A stretch of DNA of 12,150 nt from JAUIGE01 sp045106685 (GTDB taxonomy: Bacteria; Bacteroidota; Bacteroidia; J057): contig JBGCFB010000037.1 in assembly GCA_045106685.1 (NCBI GenBank), forward strand, positions 1 through 12,150, written 5' to 3'. Below the pieces are notes generated by a model. That model was not told the DNA's origin and searched no databases. It was given only the letters and a program-made list of their open reading frames with translations. A program made the translations under genes and the position numbers. How positions within the stretch are numbered: the stretch's first letter is position 1; the number at the start of each line of letters is the position of its first letter. Shown here piece by piece: positions 1 through 6,833 of this stretch.

Positions 1-228
1 CATTCTGTAGCCTTATTGGTGACGAATCTGGAAAGCTCTTTTTCAAAAAAAGCCACCGAAACAACCTACTTTACCTGCGAAGCCGGAGACGACTTTTTTG
101 CAGCTGTAGCCCAAACCATCAAAACAGGTGAACCCGTAACCGTGACAGCGGAATCTATCGGGCGAAACAAAGCGGGAGACGAAATCGCACGCTTTTCCAT
201 TACATGGTCTTTTAAGCGAAGAAGATAA
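1..228 (+). CDS. DUF4442-family hot-dog protein, C-terminal part (5' end outside window)
   Basis: The reading frame is open from the first base of the window and ends at TAA 226-228, so this is the last 75 residues of a longer protein. TTG/GTG codons at 16-21 could be starts but are more likely internal. The segment has the pattern I associate with Bacteroidota DUF4442 (YiiD-C/thioesterase-like hot-dog) proteins: 'LVTNLESSFSKKAT' followed by 'YFTCEAGDDF', a helix with 'TIKTGEPVTV', and a final strand 'ARFSITWSFKRR'. Families with this fold act on acyl-CoA or acyl-ACP thioesters, but no substrate can be read here and the usual active-site region is outside the window. It converges on the next gene, with a terminator-like hairpin at 319-371 between them. 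The family call rests on remembered pattern only. Confidence 0.72.
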   Translation, partial: HSVALLVTNLESSFSKKATETTYFTCEAGDDFFAAVAQTIKTGEPVTVTAESIGRNKAGDEIARFSITWSFKRRR

Positions 229-318
229 AGAGCATTATTCATTAAGTCTTTTTTCATTAGATCATAAGCAATTAGGTCAATTTATTCGAAAAGTTGCCCT
301 ATAAACTGTTGTAAAAAA

Positions 319-371
319 TAAGTGCTAAGACCCGCAAAATAGATTCTTGTGGCTTTAGCACTTACTTTTTT
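319..371. terminator. Bidirectional intrinsic terminator-like hairpin
   Basis: A perfect 10-bp inverted repeat, TAAGTGCTAA (319-328) and TTAGCACTTA (355-364), encloses a 26-nt loop. On the plus strand it is followed by C and six T (366-371). On the minus strand it is followed by six T (complement of A313-318). It sits between the convergent DUF4442 and T9SS-protein genes, as expected for a shared terminator. The long loop and A/T-rich stem make it weaker than a textbook example. Confidence 0.6.
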
Positions 372-376
372 CATTA

Positions 377-402
377 TTGCGTGGCCTTTCAAGACCACGC
401 AA
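377..402. repeat. Short GC-rich inverted repeat (hairpin)
   Basis: An 8-bp perfect stem, TTGCGTGG (377-384) and CCACGCAA (395-402), has a 10-nt loop. No T-run follows on either strand within a few bases. It lies just downstream (in minus-strand sense) of the T9SS-protein gene and directly before the terminator-like hairpin, so it may protect that mRNA 3' end or assist termination. The function is inferred. Confidence 0.4.
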
Positions 403-449
403 CAGGATGTAGGTAATCGATAGCCTTTCGAGGCCCAGCACATATACAT

Positions 450-1394
450 CTACTTTACAAAAAATCGCACCGCTTTATCGCCATCCGGTCCTTCCATCTG
501 GTAGAAGTACAAGCCAGCCTCAAGGTTCTGGACAGAAAGCGTAAGCACGTTTTGGCCCTGGACGATTTTTCCCTGGTACACTTGTTTCAGCGGCTTGCCC
601 GTGTAGTCGAGTAGCGTGATCGAAATGCTACCAGCGTTCTGCGAAACAAAGCGTATCTCATGCTGATCACTTGCAGGATTCGGAGCGATGACTACACGAT
701 TGGCTTTGTCGCCGCCTTTGCGTCCACCTTTCTCTATTCCATCCTTGCCGGGCATTTTTTCTCCATCCCAAAGCAAGAAGAAAACAGGTTTGCTCAGCTT
801 GGAAAGTGGCCCCATTTTTCCATGACGACGACCTCCGTGATGTCCTTTCATATGGCCATGATGCTGGCCATCCGAGCCTGGCTTCGCATTATGTTGCTGA
901 TCTTCTGCCGGAGGAGGAGGCATGTCGCCTTTCATATCCTCACGTAGCTTTTGGAGATCATCGCGCCAGGTTTGTTGGCGGGGAGCGAGCTCGTCGATCA
1001 GGCGGTAAATACTCGTCTCGTGAGCGTCAGCGATAGCCCAGGCGCGATTCATAAGGAGGCGTTGCGCTTTAGCATGGTCGCGTCGGGCGTCTTTATCGGC
1101 TTGTGAAGGTGCCTCTCCGGCCTTGCGCTTTGCCTTCATTTCGGGGCGTATCGCCTTGCCATTTTTGCGTAGCGCAGCCAGTTCTGTTCTGATTTGAGTA
1201 AGCGCTTGCTGTTCCGAATTGCTTAATTCGGCATTCAATTTTTGGCGCTGCTCTTTGAGCACAGGCAGCACATTATCCTTCATATAGGCTCTTGCCGCTT
1301 TGTGAATTTCCGGGTTCTTGTGTTGATGCTTTTGGGCAAATGTGCTGGTCAGAATGAGCAGCATTGCTAAAAAGCTTATTGTGATTTTTTTCAT
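450..1394 (-). CDS. Secreted His-rich protein with type IX secretion C-terminal sorting domain
   Basis: This 314-aa protein starts with a signal peptide: KK at residues 2-3, a hydrophobic core at 4-18, and likely cleavage after A20 ('TSTFA|Q'). Residues 30-160 are highly charged and helical, with a weak resemblance to Spy/CpxP-type periplasmic helical proteins. Next come PPPP (159-162) and a Gly/His/Lys-rich linker (168-193) with nine histidines including HH pairs, which could bind divalent metal. Residues 234-314 form a T9SS type A sorting domain: 'VVIAPNPASD', then 'GSISITLLDYTGK', 'LEAGLYFYQ' and the terminal 'KAVRFFVK'. Type IX substrates cross the outer membrane and are released or surface-anchored, usually after removal of this domain. 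ATG 1394 gives the complete signal peptide; no Shine-Dalgarno sequence is visible, as is common in Bacteroidota. The biological role is not recognisable. Confidence 0.85.
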   Translation of the reverse strand: MKKITISFLAMLLILTSTFAQKHQHKNPEIHKAARAYMKDNVLPVLKEQRQKLNAELSNSEQQALTQIRTELAALRKNGKAIRPEMKAKRKAGEAPSQADKDARRDHAKAQRLLMNRAWAIADAHETSIYRLIDELAPRQQTWRDDLQKLREDMKGDMPPPPAEDQQHNAKPGSDGQHHGHMKGHHGGRRHGKMGPLSKLSKPVFFLLWDGEKMPGKDGIEKGGRKGGDKANRVVIAPNPASDQHEIRFVSQNAGSISITLLDYTGKPLKQVYQGKIVQGQNVLTLSVQNLEAGLYFYQMEGPDGDKAVRFFVK

Positions 1395-1533
1395 TGTGTT
1401 TACTAAGTTTTAGAGTCCTGGTGAAGATGCATCTTTCGCCAAATAGACTTTTTCAATAATCCATAGTTTAATTGGCTTGGTGATTTTGTTTAATTGACTA
1501 AATTGAGAGCAGATAATATTTGAACTCCTCTTT

Positions 1534-3393
1534 ATGGCAAAAAAGAACCCTACTCGTTTTTCTATTTTAAAATCAGACAGTGCTGAGCAGCAAGAGGCTC
1601 CAGTGCAAAACGCCTTCTTATTGGAGACCGCCTGGGAGGTTTGTAATCAGGTAGGAGGAATTCACACCGTGATAAAAAGCAAGGTGCCGAATATGGTGGC
1701 GCGCTGGGGCGATAATTATTGCTTGCTGGGCCCTATGATTCATCCGACTGTCAGTGCTATTTTTGAGCCTGACAACGAGGCTGATAACCCTTTTGCACGT
1801 GCTGCCAGACGCATGCGCGAAGCTGGTCTTGACGCGCATTATGGCCGCTGGCTTGTAGATGGCCGTCCACAGACGGTTCTCTTTAATCCGTTTAGCGTTT
1901 TTGACAGGCTTGGAGACATTAAATATACCCTCTGGGATCAGCATCAGATATCAACTCCTGGTGAGCATAAACTGCTTAACGAGGTGCTTGGCTTTGGTTT
2001 TTTGACTGAGCAATTCATTCTCCAACTTGCTCAGGATGAGGCGATGGAGTCCAATGAACTGATCGCTCACTTCCATGAGTGGATGGCCGGAACCTGTATT
2101 CCAGGCATTCGGAAAAACAGCGAAATACCCAAAATTGTATTTACAACACACGCGACTATTCTGGGGCGTTATCTCGCGATGAATGACCCTGAGTTTTATG
2201 CAAATTTGCCTTTTTATGATTGGCAAAAAGAGGCCAAACATTTTAATATAGAAGCTGAAGCAAACTTCGAACGTGCAGCCGCACATGGCGCGCATGTGTT
2301 CACGACGGTCAGTGAAGTTACAGGTCGCGAATGCCAGCCACTGCTTGGCCGGAAACCTGATGTAATCCTTCCTAATGGATTCAATATCAATCGATTTGTC
2401 GCTGCTCACGAAATCCAGAACCTTCACCAGGATTTTAAAGAGGACATTCAAAAATTTATCGTCGGCCACTTCTTTAGTTCGACGCCTTTTGATCTGGATA
2501 AAACGCTATTCTTCTTTACATCAGGTCGTTATGAATATCAAAACAAAGGTTTTGATATGACGCTGGAGGCGCTTGCGCGCTTGAATCACCGCTTGAAAGA
2601 GGAGGGTAGCGACATGACGATTGTGATGTTTTTTATTACAAAAGCTCCGATCCATTCTATTAATCCAGAAGTGCTTGAAGCACGGGCAATGGTGGAAGAA
2701 ATCAGGCAAAATGTAGAAGCTATCACGCATGAAGTTGGCTCAGGACTTTTTGAGCACGTGCTTTCGAGTAACAACCCGAAGATGCCTGATCTCACGAATT
2801 TTGTGAGCGACTATTGGCGGCTTCGCCTGCGACGCACCTTGCAAAAATGGAAAGGCTCAAAGTTGCCTCCGGTTGTTACGCACAACCTTGTAGATTCCGG
2901 AACAGACAAGATTCTTAATTTTGTTCGCAAAACTGGCTTAATCAATCATGCCGACGACAGAGTGAAGATTGTCTATCACCCTGACTTTATTTCGGCGACA
3001 AATCCGCTATTCGGCATCGACTATGACGAGTTTGTTCGTGGGTGCCACTTGGGCGTTTTCCCTAGTTTCTATGAGCCGTGGGGTTATACACCGCTTGAAT
3101 GTATGGCGAGTGGCGTGCCTTCTATAACCAGTAATCTTTCCGGTTTTGGAGACTATAGCTTGAAGCTCGTTTCCAGTCCTGAAAACCACGGGCTTTATGT
3201 TGTAAATCGTCGCGACCTCCGCTATGGAGATGCCGCGCAGCTTCTTGCAGAAAATATGTACCACTTCGTCTCACTCAATCGCCGTGAGCGTATTGAGCAG
3301 CGCTATCAGGTGGAACGCTTCGCGATGAATTTCGACTGGAATAACCTCACCAAGCATTATGATCAGGCATACCGCAAGGCGGTGAAATCGTAA
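1534..3393 (+). CDS. Glycogen synthase, GT3 (eukaryote-like) family
   Basis: This 619-aa glycosyltransferase elongates alpha-1,4-glucan from nucleotide-activated glucose in the cytoplasm. It matches family GT3 (yeast/animal Gys) rather than the common bacterial GT5 GlgA. N-terminal 'LLETAWEVCNQVGGIHTVI' (residues 29-47) is the Gys sugar-nucleotide loop. Further Gys-like motifs are 'TTHATILGRYLA', 'PDVILPNGFNINRF' and 'GRYEYQNKGFDMTLEAL'. The catalytic segment is 'RGCHLGVFPSFYEPWGYTP', with E514 and E522 eight residues apart as in yeast Gsy2 E509/E517, followed by 'SGVPSITSNLSGFG'. Near the C-terminus 'RRERIEQR...ER...DW' resembles the arginine helix through which eukaryotic enzymes sense glucose-6-phosphate. 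The long phosphorylated tails of eukaryotic Gys are absent. ATG 1534 opens the frame shortly before the conserved N-terminus. The gene is monocistronic and is followed at once by the 3395-3470 repeat. The nucleotide donor (UDP- or ADP-glucose) cannot be read with certainty. Confidence 0.9.
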   Translation: MAKKNPTRFSILKSDSAEQQEAPVQNAFLLETAWEVCNQVGGIHTVIKSKVPNMVARWGDNYCLLGPMIHPTVSAIFEPDNEADNPFARAARRMREAGLDAHYGRWLVDGRPQTVLFNPFSVFDRLGDIKYTLWDQHQISTPGEHKLLNEVLGFGFLTEQFILQLAQDEAMESNELIAHFHEWMAGTCIPGIRKNSEIPKIVFTTHATILGRYLAMNDPEFYANLPFYDWQKEAKHFNIEAEANFERAAAHGAHVFTTVSEVTGRECQPLLGRKPDVILPNGFNINRFVAAHEIQNLHQDFKEDIQKFIVGHFFSSTPFDLDKTLFFFTSGRYEYQNKGFDMTLEALARLNHRLKEEGSDMTIVMFFITKAPIHSINPEVLEARAMVEEIRQNVEAITHEVGSGLFEHVLSSNNPKMPDLTNFVSDYWRLRLRRTLQKWKGSKLPPVVTHNLVDSGTDKILNFVRKTGLINHADDRVKIVYHPDFISATNPLFGIDYDEFVRGCHLGVFPSFYEPWGYTPLECMASGVPSITSNLSGFGDYSLKLVSSPENHGLYVVNRRDLRYGDAAQLLAENMYHFVSLNRRERIEQRYQVERFAMNFDWNNLTKHYDQAYRKAVKS

Positions 3394-3394
3394 C

Positions 3395-3470
3395 GTGCGT
3401 TGGTAGAGACGCAAAATCTTGCGTCTTTTATGGAAATCAGACGCAAAATCTTGCGTCTTTACCAACGCAC
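3395..3470. repeat. Nested repeat: 20-bp inverted arms containing two 22-bp direct repeats, each itself a hairpin
   Basis: Outer arms 3395-3414 and 3451-3470 are complementary over 20 bp with one G-T pair (the end GTGCGTTGGTA pairs with TACCAACGCAC). Inside, an identical 22-bp unit occurs at 3407-3428 and 3439-3460. Each unit is itself a hairpin, GACGCAA-AATC-TTGCGTC. The element starts 1 bp after the glycogen synthase stop and runs into the last codons and stop of the minus-strand response regulator (3459-3470). It resembles the 'GACGCAAAAT' hairpin repeats that, from memory, are dispersed in Bacteroidota intergenic DNA. It probably acts as a bidirectional transcription barrier or mRNA 3'-end protector for the two convergent genes. 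Confidence 0.8.
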
Positions 3471-4523
3471 CTCCTGCAATTTGTCATTATTGAGAATCGT
3501 GACTTCACTCATATGGGTGGAGACAATTCCTTCTTCTTTAAAGTCAGAAAGGACACGAATCACACATTCCTTAGATGTGCCGACCATACCTGCGAGATTT
3601 TCTCTGGAGATGCGCATAGAGAATGGATTTGGGTCATCTTGTTCCTGATATCGCTCTTGTAATGTGAGAAGCGAATCAGCTACGCGTTTGCGGACGGTGT
3701 CGTATGCGAGGTGAAGCAGTTTTTCCTCTTTTTCAAAAAGATTATCAGCCAGCATGCGAATAAATTTATTCGATACGTCACGATTATTATAGAGTAATGC
3801 AAAAAAGTCCTCACTCGGAATAACGGCAACTTCGGTTTCCTCTAACGCAACGGCTGACTCGTTGTAAGGCTTTTCTGTAAGCAAAGAAGAGTATCCCAGA
3901 AAGTCTCCTTCTTTATATAGACCCGTAACGAAGTCCTTCGCATCAGCATTTGTTTTGATGGTTTTGACCTTGCCTTTTGTCACAAAAAGCAACCCAAAAG
4001 GATAGCTTCCTTCTGCGTAGATCACACTCTTTGATTTAAAATAACGCAGCTCCTTTTTTCCTGACAATTGCGAAAGAGCATCCATGCCTTTTGCCTCCTG
4101 AAAAAATAGCTCAATACCATTCAAGTTGCGTTCGTATGGCTTTTCGGTAATCTCGCCTTTCTTCATTCGCATCTCTACAGAATCGAGTAGCTCAAGGTCG
4201 TCAAACGGCTTGGTGAGGTAGTCATCTGCGCCGAGGTTCATGCCTTTGCGAAGGTCAGCCATTTCGGCTTTTGCTGTAAGAAACACGAAAGGAATCGAGG
4301 CGGTTTTTGGATCGCGATTTAATATTCTCAAAACACCATAACCGTCCAGCTCCGGCATCATGATATCACAGATGATCAAGTCAGGAAGCTCGTCCTGGGC
4401 TATTTTGACGCCGATTTTGCCGTTTTCGGCAGTGAGCATTTCATACCCACTCAATTCAAGAATTTCGGCAGTATTCTCCCGCACTTCTGGGTTGTCTTCG
4501 ATTAACAATATGGTCTTTGACAT
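3459..4523 (-). CDS. Response regulator: receiver domain fused to Crp/Fnr effector domain
   Basis: This 354-aa cytoplasmic regulator has two parts. The CheY-like receiver (3-120) has acidic D10, phospho-acceptor D53 in 'LIICDIMMPELDG', T83 and K105 in 'DYLTKPFDD'. A Crp/Fnr module follows: a cyclic-nucleotide-binding-like beta barrel (about 147-245), a long dimer helix (about 248-290) and a Crp-type winged HTH (about 303-347). The recognition helix has S317-K318-E319-C320-V321-I322-R323; E319 and R323 match the Glu and Arg by which CRP and FNR read the GA step of TGTGA/TTGA. The cAMP pocket is degenerate (E222-S223-A224 where CRP has RSA), and there is no FNR-type cysteine cluster. It is therefore probably controlled by phosphorylation rather than cAMP or a [4Fe-4S] cluster. 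It follows the FixL-like kinase by 144 bp. The final codons and stop lie in the flanking repeat. The start is ATG 4523. Confidence 0.9.
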   Translation of the reverse strand: MSKTILLIEDNPEVRENTAEILELSGYEMLTAENGKIGVKIAQDELPDLIICDIMMPELDGYGVLRILNRDPKTASIPFVFLTAKAEMADLRKGMNLGADDYLTKPFDDLELLDSVEMRMKKGEITEKPYERNLNGIELFFQEAKGMDALSQLSGKKELRYFKSKSVIYAEGSYPFGLLFVTKGKVKTIKTNADAKDFVTGLYKEGDFLGYSSLLTEKPYNESAVALEETEVAVIPSEDFFALLYNNRDVSNKFIRMLADNLFEKEEKLLHLAYDTVRKRVADSLLTLQERYQEQDDPNPFSMRISRENLAGMVGTSKECVIRVLSDFKEEGIVSTHMSEVTILNNDKLQEVRW

Positions 4524-4594
4524 AAGATCGAATTATGGGTTTGTTAGATTGTATTGTAAAGGGTTATCACCAACTATTTTAGATTAGGTTGCTC

Positions 4595-4640
4595 ACCTCT
4601 GCCAGCGCTTTAAGCATGATGGTGAGGCGCTGACAGAGGT
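4595..4640. repeat. 14-bp inverted repeat between kinase and regulator genes
   Basis: ACCTCTGCCAGCGC (4595-4608) and GCGCTGACAGAGGT (4627-4640) form a 14-bp stem with one mismatch and an 18-nt loop. An alternative 6-bp pairing, CTCACC (4592-4597) with GGTGAG (4621-4626), excludes the base of the long stem. No T-run follows on the minus strand, so it is not a standard terminator. It may be a processing or stability element or a REP-like repeat in the kinase-regulator transcript. Confidence 0.55.
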
Positions 4641-4667
4641 CGTGCAACGGCTCGTGATAATTTCATT

Positions 4668-5855
4668 TTAGTTTTTTTGTTGAAAAACCAGTTTAATACT
4701 AGTGCCTTCATTCATTTTACTGGAAAAAGAAATTTCCCCACTCATAAGCTCTACATACTCTTTGACGATACTCAGCCCCAGTCCTGTTCCCTGGATGTTG
4801 CTGACATTATGCGCCCTAAAGAAGCGCTCAAAAAGATGTGATTGCTCCTCTTCAGGAATGCCGATTCCATGGTCGCGAACTTCGATGTGAAAAGCACCTT
4901 CCCGGTGTTCTGTATTTAACTCGATAAGCGCATCATTGCCGGAATATTTGATTGCATTGGAGAGGAGATTGTGTAGGACGTTTTTTAATAAAGTCTGATC
5001 AGCCGTGATGCTGTTCTCATCTCCTGTGTGGCGCACCTGAATTTGCTGACCTTCCTTCGCCACATCCTGCATTTCTTCTCCTACTTGTTTGATAAAAGGA
5101 ACAAACTCAAAATCTGTTGGGATAAATTGAATTTTGCCACGCTCCAGTTTTTCAAGCGAAAGAAAGTCGTTCAAAATGCTGGTAAGATTGCGAACACCAG
5201 CCTTGATTCTGCTAATGTGCTTATTGCGTTTCTCCAGGTAAATAGGGTCTTCATATCTGCCGATAAGCGTGACCGATGACATGATAGTAGAAAGTGGCGT
5301 GCGAAATTCGTGAGAAGCCATCGACACAAATCGTGACTTAAGGTCGTTCAATTCTTTCTCTTTATCAAGGGTAGCGCGAAGGCGTTCATTTGCCTGAGCA
5401 AGTTCGAGCGTACGCTTGTTTACTTCAGCTTCAAGCTCCTCGGAATAGCGCCTTAGGCGCTCGTCGGCCTCTTTTTGCTTACTTAAATCATGGACAATGC
5501 CTGTGAATAACTTTTCCCCAGACTCAAATTCCATTTCACTTACTGCTAGGCGAAAAGGGAATACACTTCCATCCTTTCGCAAGCCAGGCACCTCCCGTCC
5601 GATCCCAATAATGCGAGGCTTTTGGGTTGCATGATAGCGTTCCAGGTATCCATCATGTTGCCGTCTGTGAGGCTGAGGCATAAGCATAGAAATGTTTTTG
5701 CCTACTACTTCCTCAGGTGTATATCCGAACATGCCGGCAGCCGCTGGATTAAACGATTCTATGACGCCGGTACTATCGATAACGATGATGCCGTCAATTG
5801 CGGTGTCAATGACTGCTTTGAGGCGGGCGACGGCATTTTGAAGTGATTTTTCCAA
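4668..5855 (-). CDS. FixL-like PAS (predicted heme) sensor histidine kinase
   Basis: This 395-aa kinase has no membrane segment, so it is cytoplasmic. A FixL-type PAS domain spans about 10-124. It keeps 'MPQPHRRQHDGYLERY', with H67 at the FixL proximal heme-ligand position (H200 in Bradyrhizobium), and 'RIIGIGREV', with R87 at the FixL R220 position. The H-to-R spacing of 20 is the same as in FixL; the H214 position is Arg (R81). A coiled coil (about 125-172) leads to HisKA with phospho-acceptor H182 in 'SHEFRTPLS'. HATPase_c has N296/N300 in 'HNLLSNAIKYS', 'DHGIGIP' (328-334), 'FERFF' and 'GTGLGLS' (356-362). The start is TTG 5855: an in-frame TAA lies two codons upstream and the next ATG falls inside the PAS fold. 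Only 10 bp separate it from the Usp gene, so the two are co-transcribed. The likely partner is the receiver-Crp protein downstream. Heme binding is predicted from key residues, not proven. Confidence 0.9.
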   Translation of the reverse strand: MEKSLQNAVARLKAVIDTAIDGIIVIDSTGVIESFNPAAAGMFGYTPEEVVGKNISMLMPQPHRRQHDGYLERYHATQKPRIIGIGREVPGLRKDGSVFPFRLAVSEMEFESGEKLFTGIVHDLSKQKEADERLRRYSEELEAEVNKRTLELAQANERLRATLDKEKELNDLKSRFVSMASHEFRTPLSTIMSSVTLIGRYEDPIYLEKRNKHISRIKAGVRNLTSILNDFLSLEKLERGKIQFIPTDFEFVPFIKQVGEEMQDVAKEGQQIQVRHTGDENSITADQTLLKNVLHNLLSNAIKYSGNDALIELNTEHREGAFHIEVRDHGIGIPEEEQSHLFERFFRAHNVSNIQGTGLGLSIVKEYVELMSGEISFSSKMNEGTSIKLVFQQKN

Positions 5856-5865
5856 TCTGTCTTAG

Positions 5866-6705
5866 TTAATGGCCTTGACCGAAGATCAATATAGGTGCTG
5901 GGGATTCTAGTTTGAAACTCTGATTGAGGTTCGCTTGTAGTACTTGTCCCAAAGCACCTTTTTGGCGCGAGGGTATAGCCAGCATGTCCATATTTTGACT
6001 GTGGGCATGTTTGGACAATACATTGATCATATTGTCATTCGCTAATGTATTAAAGCTCAAAGTTTTTAGCAAAATATCATCCTTGTATCGGCCTTTTAAT
6101 TCGTCATGACATGCGCACCAGGCTGGCATATGATCCTGCTTGATGTATATACAATGAATAATAGCCTCATATAAAAAAGCAAATTCCAGAAGACGGTCAA
6201 CGACTTTAATGTCATCATCTTCAAAATCAGTAGGGTAGCCGATATTGGAAATTCCTGCAAACTGAGATCCTTCAGGAACGAGCAGAATAGGCCATTTTGA
6301 CTTTCTGATAAGGTTTTTGCAAAAAGTTCCTAATTCAAAAACGCCCTTTTTTTTAGACTCCTGAACTCCAAGTACAATGAGTGTAGGTTCTGTCTGTTCA
6401 CAGTGAGAAAGAACATGGTGGCAAGGATTGTCCATCGCAACATGCGAGACGACTTCTATATGTTTGGCGATATCACTCGGAATAGATCGCTCAAGATCGT
6501 CGAGGTAGGTTTGGGCAATTTCAAACGGGTCTTCCTGTTGCCCAAAAGAAGCACCAATCCCTGATTGTACAGGAACAACTGTCGATGCCTCAATGGCATG
6601 CGACATAATGAGCCTGGACTGAAACATCCTGGCAATATGCGAAGCATAGTGTAATGCATGGCGAGATGCCTTCGCATAATCAATAGGAACTAATATCGAA
6701 TGCAT
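5866..6705 (-). CDS. Universal stress protein with two tandem Usp domains
   Basis: This 279-aa cytoplasmic protein has two UspA-like halves. The first (1-about 144) begins 'MHSILVPIDYAKASRHAL' and ends near 'KSKWPILLVPEGS'. The second (about 150-279) begins 'ISNIGYPTDFEDDDIK' and ends 'ESPAPILIFGQGH'. The ATP-loop signature (G-x2-G-x9-G-S/T) is only partly kept in both halves, so nucleotide binding is uncertain. I chose ATG 6705 over the longer open frame up to 6789 because the Usp fold starts there and AAGGAAA lies just upstream, a rare Shine-Dalgarno-like match in this window. Cys/His groups at about 95-102 ('CHHVLSHC') and 184-200 ('HC', 'CACH') are unusual for the family. It is first in the predicted Usp-kinase-regulator operon and divergent from ccoI. 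Usp genes are often induced by oxygen limitation, which fits the setting. Confidence 0.85.
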   Translation of the reverse strand: MHSILVPIDYAKASRHALHYASHIARMFQSRLIMSHAIEASTVVPVQSGIGASFGQQEDPFEIAQTYLDDLERSIPSDIAKHIEVVSHVAMDNPCHHVLSHCEQTEPTLIVLGVQESKKKGVFELGTFCKNLIRKSKWPILLVPEGSQFAGISNIGYPTDFEDDDIKVVDRLLEFAFLYEAIIHCIYIKQDHMPAWCACHDELKGRYKDDILLKTLSFNTLANDNMINVLSKHAHSQNMDMLAIPSRQKGALGQVLQANLNQSFKLESPAPILIFGQGH

Positions 6706-6833
6706 AATGGTTTCCTTGTAACAAAGAGGGCTTGATTCATACAGTAAAGGTACAGTTGCCTTGTAGCGATGCGTACTGAGAAAAGTCATTCTTCACCCTG
6801 ATTTATCGCGGCGCAGGACTTGTTGCCTCCATC

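Noticed and set aside
423..434. GCCT-TTCG-AGGC mini-hairpin near the end of the T9SS-protein gene
   Set aside because: A 4-bp stem without a T-run is too short to call.
660..1036. Plus-strand open frames inside the T9SS-protein gene
   Set aside because: They lie antisense to a well-supported gene with signal peptide and sorting domain, and their translations show no family features.
1395..1533. Divergent promoters between the T9SS-protein gene and glycogen synthase
   Set aside because: Only one-mismatch TAnnTTTG-like words were found (for example TGATTTTG at 1481-1488), with no TTTG at the proper upstream spacing.
3395..3470. CRISPR-like array because of two identical 22-bp units
   Set aside because: Only two units, a 10-bp gap between them, and clear palindromic and terminator-like placement between convergent genes.
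5866..6789. Longer Usp protein starting at ATG 6789 (307 aa)
   Set aside because: The extra 28 residues are not Usp-like, and ATG 6705 has both the conserved N-terminus and an AAGGAAA ribosome-binding site.
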